The notes below the pieces were generated by a model. That model worked only from the letters and a program-made list of their open reading frames with translations. It was not told the DNA's origin and made no database searches. Positions 6,956 through 11,765 of a DNA stretch of 11,765 nt are shown here, piece after piece; the stretch's first letter is position 1, and every line of letters begins with the position of its first letter. The DNA is from Actinomycetota bacterium (GTDB taxonomy: Bacteria; Actinomycetota; Actinomycetes; S36-B12; UBA10799): positions 1 to 11,765 of the forward strand of contig JAUPKM010000427.1 in NCBI GenBank assembly GCA_030837445.1. Reading direction: 5' to 3'. The position numbers and the translations under genes are program-made.

Positions 6956-7486
6956 GTCCTCAGGCATCTGCATCGGCCCAGCCTTGGCCTCCGGGAAGTA
7001 GTCCTTACCTATGCCGGAGTCTCCCTTGGGGACCATCACCGTGCGCTTCCAGGACACAACCTGGTCGCCGTTCTGGTTCAGTCCGCGGGTGAGCATCGTG
7101 ATGATGCCCGCATATGGTCGCTTGGAGGATTCCCGCTTGTCGATGCAGATCGACTCGGCGTAGATCGTGTCCCCGATGTAGACCGGAAAAGTCAGCTTGA
7201 TGTCGGTCCAGCCCAGGTTGGCGACCGCGTTCTGACTCATATCGATAACACTCAGACCCAGCACCAGCGCAACGGTGAAACCGGAGTTCACGATGATCTT
7301 TCCATCAGTGATGGGGTTGCTCTCGGCCAGGTGTGCGTTGAAGTGGTTCTGGTTGGTGTTGCAGGTGAGGAGGGTGAACCAGGTCGAGTCGGCCTCGGAG
7401 ATGGTACGTCCGAACGGGTGTTGGTAGGTGTCGCCGACGTTGAAATCCTCGTAGAAACGGCCCAACTGGGCTGCGTGCACGGTCAC
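6950..7486 (-). CDS. MaoC-fold acyl-CoA hydratase-like protein
   Basis: The product has 178 residues, the size of a single hot-dog-fold MaoC domain. The segment YEDFNVGDTYQHPFGRTI followed by SEADSTWFTLLT is typical of MaoC dehydratases that act on acyl-CoA double bonds. Other conserved parts are VNSGFTVALVLGLSV (about 66-80) and FPVYIGDTIYAES (100-112). GTG 7486 is chosen because AGAGGAA lies about 6 nt upstream; the frame stays open for 33 more codons, but those look like untranslated sequence. At the catalytic motif, written T-G-D-x-N-P-x-H in classical hydratases, this protein reads TCNTNQNH (41-48). His48 is kept but Asp is Asn43. Related MaoC groups also have NTN or NTH here, so it may be a subgroup trait rather than loss of activity. 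The substrate is unknown. Confidence 0.87.
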   Translation of the reverse strand: MTVHAAQLGRFYEDFNVGDTYQHPFGRTISEADSTWFTLLTCNTNQNHFNAHLAESNPITDGKIIVNSGFTVALVLGLSVIDMSQNAVANLGWTDIKLTFPVYIGDTIYAESICIDKRESSKRPYAGIITMLTRGLNQNGDQVVSWKRTVMVPKGDSGIGKDYFPEAKAGPMQMPEDA

Positions 7487-7594
7487 GGCAGATTCCTCTC
7501 GACAGGTTGACTCACGGGCAGGATGTGGACCTGCACCCCGATACTGCCGAATGCCACCGCCACGCACCAGCGCGGGGTGGCGCAATCGGAAGGC

Positions 7595-7993
7595 TTACTG
7601 TTGCTCGTCCTCGCGCCGCTGCTTCCAGCGGTCTTCCATCCGACCCATGAAACCGCCGGTGTCCGGTTTGGACGGGACATTCCGGTCCACTTTGGGTTTC
7701 GTCTCAGCGGCGCCATCCTCGGCAGCCGCGGCGGCACCCCCTGTCAACGACAGGACCGCTCCCAGCAACATGCCGATGAACCCGACCACACCGACGATGG
7801 GCAACTTGGCGGCGACGCCAGTCACCAGTAGGGCAATTCCGACGACAATGATGAGCACGCCAAGAATCAGCCGCTTGCGGCTGCCGCGGCGGCCTGCGGT
7901 GTTCTGCAGTGAGGAGGCGAACTTGGGGTCCTCTGCGTAGAGGGCTCGCTCCATCTGCTCGAGCAGACGTTGCTCGTGCTCAGAAAGGGGCAC
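7595..7993 (-). CDS. DUF3040 small membrane protein
   Basis: The product has 132 residues. The N-terminus MPLSEHEQRLLEQMERAL followed by YAEDPKFASSL is the hallmark of DUF3040, a family confined largely to actinobacteria. The order is an amphipathic acidic head (1-30), a basic patch (RRGSRKR), two closely spaced transmembrane helices (about 41-61 and 64-85), then a charged cytoplasmic-type tail rich in Lys, Asp and Glu. The start is GTG 7993, supported by GGAGGT 5 nt upstream. The function of the family is not established; topology suggests a hairpin membrane anchor with both ends on one side. Gaps of 108 nt (downstream) and 168 nt (upstream) leave it probably transcribed on its own. Confidence 0.9.
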   Translation of the reverse strand: MPLSEHEQRLLEQMERALYAEDPKFASSLQNTAGRRGSRKRLILGVLIIVVGIALLVTGVAAKLPIVGVVGFIGMLLGAVLSLTGGAAAAAEDGAAETKPKVDRNVPSKPDTGGFMGRMEDRWKQRREDEQQ

Positions 7994-8003
7994 GGTGTAC
8001 CTC

Positions 8004-8017
8004 CACGTTCCGACGTG
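8004..8017 (-). promoter_or_regulatory. Small inverted repeat at the DUF3040 ribosome site
   Basis: CACGT and ACGTG form a perfect 5-bp inverted repeat around TCCG, touching the GGAGGT ribosome site. It could be an operator or a 5' UTR hairpin. It is short enough to arise by chance in GC-rich DNA. Confidence 0.22.
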
Positions 8018-8161
8018 CGCCTGGTCGGGGCGCCAAGGTCTGACAAGTTCCGACCCTAGAACCCCAGGATAGGGAGCATCTCACAGATTGGAAACCCAGG
8101 CAGTAGGTTACCCCACGGTTCACCGCTCGTACGGCCCTCAGCCCAGATTGGGACAACCCAG

Positions 8162-8764
8162 TTAGGCGATGACCTCGACGCCGATCGACGTGCAGCTATC
8201 GCCATTGATCTTCTTGTCCGGCAGGTCCATGGAACAGGCGGTGACAACCACGAACATGTCGGCGAGTGCGCGAAGCGTCACAGAGTCGCCGGGTCTGGTC
8301 AGGGCCGTCCTGACGGAGATCTGCCCCGCTCCATCGACGGGAGTGTTCTGGAACCAGTCCACCGGGTCGGGGACGACTTCCGGGTTCCAACCTACGGAGT
8401 GCGCCGCAGCACGGAAGTTGTCACTACAGCTTGGGTGGTAGCCGGCGGATCCCAGCAACTCGTACATCTCGGCGGAACAAGGTGGCGCGAGCAGATCGTG
8501 CGCGCCGGGTGTGTTGTCCTCCTCAAAGAGGAACATTGGCCGATAGTTGACCGAAACAAAGGGATCGCCGACTTTGGGAAAGAGGCGCCAACTAGCGGCC
8601 CGAGACGTGCGTGCCGACAGGAAATCCGAGAGGTCGCTGAAGACTGCGAACATGTCCGAGACCTGCTGACCCTCGCGGTCAGTGATCCGCAACGCGGCAC
8701 CCTCGGGAACGCGCACCGCCACGCCACTTTGCGGTGGCACGACCACCGACTCAATAGTCGCCAT
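8162..8764 (-). CDS. DUF1989 (urea carboxylase-associated type) protein
   Basis: The product has 200 residues and shows the full DUF1989 pattern: GQQVSDMFAVF (32-42), LSARTSRA (49-56), a P-x-x-GD turn (63-67), VNYRPMFLFEED (72-83), HD (89-90), C96, H110-P-S-C113-SDN, PGDSVTLRA (158-166) and VVVTACSMDLP-NGD (173-189). His89, Cys96, His110 and Cys113 are candidate metal ligands; this is inferred from their conservation. Family knowledge: members are often found beside urea carboxylase or amine-degradation genes as accessory proteins, but their reaction is unclear to me. ATG 8764 is chosen because GAGGGGAG lies about 7 nt upstream. No urea or amine genes are nearby. Instead it follows dinB by 53 nt on the same strand and may be the last gene of that transcript, which is an odd context. 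Confidence 0.88.
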   Translation of the reverse strand: MATIESVVVPPQSGVAVRVPEGAALRITDREGQQVSDMFAVFSDLSDFLSARTSRAASWRLFPKVGDPFVSVNYRPMFLFEEDNTPGAHDLLAPPCSAEMYELLGSAGYHPSCSDNFRAAAHSVGWNPEVVPDPVDWFQNTPVDGAGQISVRTALTRPGDSVTLRALADMFVVVTACSMDLPDKKINGDSCTSIGVEVIA

Positions 8765-8817
8765 CGCTGACTCCCCTCTCCCAAGGCCCGTGCCACAAGA
8801 CGATAGCCTGCGGGGTC

Positions 8818-10098
8818 CTACTCGGCTGGATCCCACGGCCTCGGCCTGACGAGTCGGGCCGGTCGCACGGATTCATTCCCGAACCGCGCAGAGGCGCGAT
8901 CCATAGCCTGTTCGGCCTCCCGCCATCCTTGTTCCCGCGCCCCCAGTTGAAGCTGCCGCGGACTGTCTGCCACGGATCGGAGTCCCTCGACTCGGACCCC
9001 GATCAAACGCAATCGCGCCCGCTGTAGACCCAGCCCGTCCAGCAGCGCTCGGGCGACCAGGTAGATGTCGCGGCCAACGTCCAACGGGTCGGCCACCGTC
9101 CGGCTTCGGGTGATTGTGGTGAAGTCGGCAAACCGCACCTTGAGCACCACCGTGCGGCCGGTGACCCCGGCTCGACGCAACCGCACCGCGATCTTCTCGG
9201 AGAGGCGCAACACTTCCTGCCCGACGACGTCCATGTCGTCGACATCCTGCGGAAACGTCTCCTCCGCACCGATACTGCGTTCCGGCTCCGATGGTTGGAT
9301 TCGCCGTTCATCCCGACCCCAGGCGAGAGCGAACAGGTGCCTGCCCAACGCCGAACCCAGCGCCCGCTCGAGGGTCGCCACGGGGGTGCTGGCGATATCT
9401 GCCACCGTGCGCAGCCCGAGCCGATGGAGATTCTGCTCCGTCCGCTGGCCAACCCCCCACAGGGCGTCGACAGGCAACGGATGTAGGAAGGCGACCGTGT
9501 CGGAGGCCGGCACGACCAGGATTCCGTCAGGTTTCGCCCGAGCGGAGGCGATCTTGGCGACAAACTTGGTCGTGGAGACGCCGACGGAGGCGGTGATGCC
9601 CTGCTCGTCGTGGATACGTGAGCGGATCAACTCACCGATGTATCTGGGCGTACCCAGACCACGGACCGCCCCTGACACGTCGAGGAAGGCCTCGTCCAGC
9701 GACAACGGTTCGACCAGATTCGTGATGGATCGGAATACCTCCATCACACCGGCACTGATCCGCGAGTAGTGCCGATGATCGGGGGCGATGATCACCGCCT
9801 GCGGACACACTCGACGGGCTCGCCCCATCGGCATCGCGGAATGAACGCCGAAAGCCCTCGCCTCGTAGGTGGCGGAGAGGACGACCCCGCGACCTCCCGA
9901 GCCACCGACGATCACCGGCTGGCCGCGCAGATGAGGTCGGCTGAGCAGTTCCACGGAGGCGTAGAAGGCATCCATGTCGACGTGCAGGATGGTGCAGTCG
10001 GTGTCGTCGGGACTCCCGGAACCCGGAGCGCCGCCGGAACCCGGAGCGCCGCCGGAACCCGGAGCGCCGCCGGAACGAGTCAACTGCGAGCGACTCAT
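8818..10098 (-). CDS. dinB: DNA polymerase IV (DinB, Y-family)
   Basis: Y-family translesion polymerase of 426 residues that copies damaged DNA with low fidelity. Metal-binding residues are visible in HVDMDAFYASVE (D41, D43) and SLDEAF (D135, E136). Tyr46 aligns with the steric-gate position of E. coli Pol IV. SVGVSTTKFVAKIAS (171-185) and the helix-hairpin-helix segment LWGVGQRTEQNLHRLGLRTV (213-232) follow. The little-finger domain runs from about 275 to 375. QLQLG (382-386) resembles a beta-clamp-binding motif. ATG 10098 is chosen because it lies 7 nt after the upstream polymerase's stop and a GGGTGG ribosome-site candidate overlaps that stop, implying coupled translation. The first 30 residues are unusual: a PGSGGA repeat precedes the catalytic core. 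Which of the several actinobacterial DinB paralogues it is cannot be decided here. Confidence 0.95.
   Translation of the reverse strand: MSRSQLTRSGGAPGSGGAPGSGGAPGSGSPDDTDCTILHVDMDAFYASVELLSRPHLRGQPVIVGGSGGRGVVLSATYEARAFGVHSAMPMGRARRVCPQAVIIAPDHRHYSRISAGVMEVFRSITNLVEPLSLDEAFLDVSGAVRGLGTPRYIGELIRSRIHDEQGITASVGVSTTKFVAKIASARAKPDGILVVPASDTVAFLHPLPVDALWGVGQRTEQNLHRLGLRTVADIASTPVATLERALGSALGRHLFALAWGRDERRIQPSEPERSIGAEETFPQDVDDMDVVGQEVLRLSEKIAVRLRRAGVTGRTVVLKVRFADFTTITRSRTVADPLDVGRDIYLVARALLDGLGLQRARLRLIGVRVEGLRSVADSPRQLQLGAREQGWREAEQAMDRASARFGNESVRPARLVRPRPWDPAE
10016..10076 (-). repeat. 18-bp tandem repeat in the N-terminal coding region of dinB
   Basis: Three perfect copies of an 18-bp unit (10016-10033, 10034-10051, 10052-10069) and a 7-bp partial copy encode tandem PGSGGA hexapeptides. 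The unit length is a multiple of three, so changes in copy number would keep the frame. Perfect identity suggests recent expansion or continuing copy-number change. Confidence 0.93.
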
Positions 10099-10105
10099 AG
10101 TGTGT

Positions 10106-11764
10106 TCACCACCCTGAACTACCCGGACTGCTATGCCATAACTTGCCGGGCGGGCCCTTCGTATCGTCGCCGATGCCCTCGTCAACCTCCGCTGCCGCAG
10201 CAGCCTCTCTCACCATCGCACGAGCATCGTCCACCGAACCACCCGCGGGCCGGACATCGGAGTAGGGCGACTTGCGGAAACCGCTGGCGTAGACCAGGAC
10301 CCGCCTACCTGCTGCTCCTGAAGAGGTATCCCTGGACCCGGTATCCGTGTGGGAGGCGACTGGCCGCTGCCCGGAGCCGGAGATCGTCGCGGACCGGTCG
10401 GGATGAGGTGAAGATGCCAACTTCGCCAGTACCGAAGCGGGCCCCTGTGATTGCCATAACCTGCGGACACCTGCCAACTCCCAGCAGCCGGTCGCCCGCA
10501 GCGAGACACCCCGCGGGCCGGTCCGACGTACTTTCCCACGAACCAACAGCAACCAGGAGTGGAACACTCGCTCGGCATACGGATCCTGGGCGTCGGGAAA
10601 GAAGGTCGCGTCGATCGGACCGGCACCGTCGTCGAGGGTGAGGAACACGACCCTGCGACCGCTGCGCACCGGTGGGGTCTGGGTTGCCACCTTTACGCCG
10701 GCGACCAGGATCTCCTGGGAGGATCTGCATGCCAGCAGACCACTGGATCGGGTTGCCCCCAGCTCGCTGAGCATCGGCGCGTAGAAATCGATCAGGTGGG
10801 CGCTGGCATCCAATCCGAGCACTTCCAACTCCGCCTGCACCCGGTCGGAAACCGACATCTCCGACAGCCCACTCGGGCGCACCGCAGCCGAATCCGTCAG
10901 ATCCAGCGTCAGTTGGACCCCATCGACTGCTCGGGCTGCGGGGGTCGCCTGGGACTGGCCACGCGCAGCGGCAACCGAGTCCAGCGTGTATCCGGCCGCT
11001 CCCGAAGGCAGCTGCCCACGGCCGGCTAACCCGGCGCCGTCACCGGACTCGCCGGTTGTCCAGGGCACGCCACTGCCGCCACCGCCGGGAGCACCACGAC
11101 CACCACCGCCGCCAGCTCCGCGACCAACCCGGCTTCCCCGACCAGCGGCTCCCAGCCCGCGTCGGCGCCGCCTGGACCAGCGATCGAGGTCGGCGATCTG
11201 CAACAGCAGGTCGCGGCGGGTGAGTCTGCTACCAGCACCTCCGAGACCGATCGCATGTACCGAGTCGAAGGCACCGGTGACGACCAGCCGCTCCGCTATC
11301 GGCCGACTGACCTCGGTCCGGGTCCAGAAGTCGGACAGATCCTGGTACGGCTGGCCTGCGCAGATGGCGACCACTTCCGCCTCGGAGATTCCCTTCACCT
11401 CGGACAGCGCCAATCTGATGAAGTACTCCCCCCCAGATTTCTCCACCCGATACTGCGCACCCGAGCGATCCACGTCCAACGGCAGCACCCCGATACCGTG
11501 ATTGCGCGCATCGTCGAGGATGAGCCGCTTCGGGTACATACCGGGATCATGGGTGAGTACCCCGGCCAGGAAAGCGGCCGGGTGATGCCGCTTGAGCCAG
11601 GCTGACTGATAGGTGGGTAGCGCGAAGGCGGCCGCATGTGCCTTGCAGAACCCGAATGAGGCAAATGCCCGCAGCACCTCCCAGACCCTCTCCACCGTCG
11701 CCAACGAGTAGCCCGCCGACTGCGCGAGTCGATAGAACCAACCGCGTACCTGCAACTGTCCATC
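10106..11764 (-). CDS. dnaE2: DnaE-family DNA polymerase III alpha subunit (DnaE2-like), 5' end off window
   Basis: The frame is open to the right edge; 552 codons of the C-terminal half are present. AFASFGFCKAHAAAFALPTY followed by QSAWLKRHHPAAF is the helical fingers region of C-family polymerases. DDARNHGIGVLPLDVDRS and LALSEVKGISEAEV follow, the latter a helix-hairpin-helix. An OB fold lies near VFLTLDDGAGPIDATFFPDA (about 10590-10650), and the end GKLWHSSPGSSGW is compact. The PHP domain and catalytic aspartates would lie outside. QLTLDL (about 10900) resembles a clamp-binding motif. Between hairpin and OB domains sits an Arg/Gly-rich spacer (about 10990-11190). Direct coupling to dinB suggests a mutagenic-repair role rather than the main replicase. 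Family membership is firm. The label DnaE2 is context-based, since actinobacteria carry more than one accessory DnaE. No ImuB is visible. Confidence 0.9.
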   Translation of the reverse strand, partial: DGQLQVRGWFYRLAQSAGYSLATVERVWEVLRAFASFGFCKAHAAAFALPTYQSAWLKRHHPAAFLAGVLTHDPGMYPKRLILDDARNHGIGVLPLDVDRSGAQYRVEKSGGEYFIRLALSEVKGISEAEVVAICAGQPYQDLSDFWTRTEVSRPIAERLVVTGAFDSVHAIGLGGAGSRLTRRDLLLQIADLDRWSRRRRRGLGAAGRGSRVGRGAGGGGGRGAPGGGGSGVPWTTGESGDGAGLAGRGQLPSGAAGYTLDSVAAARGQSQATPAARAVDGVQLTLDLTDSAAVRPSGLSEMSVSDRVQAELEVLGLDASAHLIDFYAPMLSELGATRSSGLLACRSSQEILVAGVKVATQTPPVRSGRRVVFLTLDDGAGPIDATFFPDAQDPYAERVFHSWLLLVRGKVRRTGPRGVSLRATGCWELAGVRRLWQSQGPASVLAKLASSPHPDRSATISGSGQRPVASHTDTGSRDTSSGAAGRRVLVYASGFRKSPYSDVRPAGGSVDDARAMVREAAAAAEVDEGIGDDTKGPPGKLWHSSPGSSGW

Positions 11765-11765
11765 C

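Noticed and set aside
7500..7594. tRNA-like segment on the minus strand (GCAGG / CCTGC stem around a 7-base loop)
   Set aside because: The loop TCCACAT departs from the TTCRA consensus, and no matching acceptor stem, anticodon arm or D arm could be built around it.
8765..8836. Longer N-terminus of the DUF1989 protein
   Set aside because: It would overlap the end of dinB, and the extra residues are not conserved; ATG 8764 has a strong ribosome site.
10099..10185. Longer DinB start within the upstream polymerase gene
   Set aside because: The extra 29 residues overlap the coding end of the polymerase and lack similarity to Pol IV; ATG 10098 has a ribosome site overlapping the upstream stop.

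Overview
The window reads as chromosomal DNA of a high-GC Gram-positive actinobacterium. The grounds are GC-rich codon third positions, several GTG starts, a DUF3040 membrane protein, and a DnaE-type polymerase followed directly by DinB. The genus cannot be resolved from sequence alone. No rRNA, tRNA, CRISPR array, transposase or integrase was found.

Layout, left to right. (1) 2-4195, minus strand: a very large secreted RHS/YD-repeat protein. The window holds the N-terminal 1398 codons and cuts off just after the RHS core signature, so the variable C-terminal tip (a toxin in many family members) lies off the left edge. It has a Sec signal peptide, an Fn3-like domain, YD repeats, a PA14-like domain inside the repeats, and an unusual Lys/Ala/Pro-rich insert near the end of the core. 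(2) 4196-4531: a 336-bp intergenic region with the RHS gene's ribosome site and promoter/operator and a long hairpin terminator for the gene upstream. (3) 4532-5524, minus: a secreted six-cysteine protein of no family I recognise. (4) 5525-5784: a divergent control region carrying a second copy of the promoter/operator. (5) 5785-6925, plus: a two-gene unit, a DCC-family thiol oxidoreductase (DUF393) and a DUF2071/YqjF-like protein. (6) 6950-7993, minus: a MaoC-fold protein and a DUF3040 membrane protein, convergent with unit 5 and separated from it by a small hairpin. (7) 8162-11764, minus: a mutagenic-repair unit, the C-terminal half of a DnaE-family polymerase (5' end off the right edge), then DinB (Pol IV) 7 nt downstream, then a DUF1989 protein.

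The best candidate for something new is the pair formed by the RHS giant and the six-cysteine secreted protein. They are separate transcription units, since a strong terminator lies between them. Even so, each is preceded by the same block of about 60 bp, with GGGTAT and GGG-type boxes 15-16 nt apart followed by a 21-bp dyad of the form ATAC-N2-GAC-N3-GYC-N2-GTAT. I infer that one regulator controls a two-component secreted system: a giant YD-repeat carrier and a small disulfide-rich partner. The repair unit is conventional in content, but both polymerases carry low-complexity Gly-rich segments, and the one in DinB is encoded by a perfect 18-bp tandem repeat.
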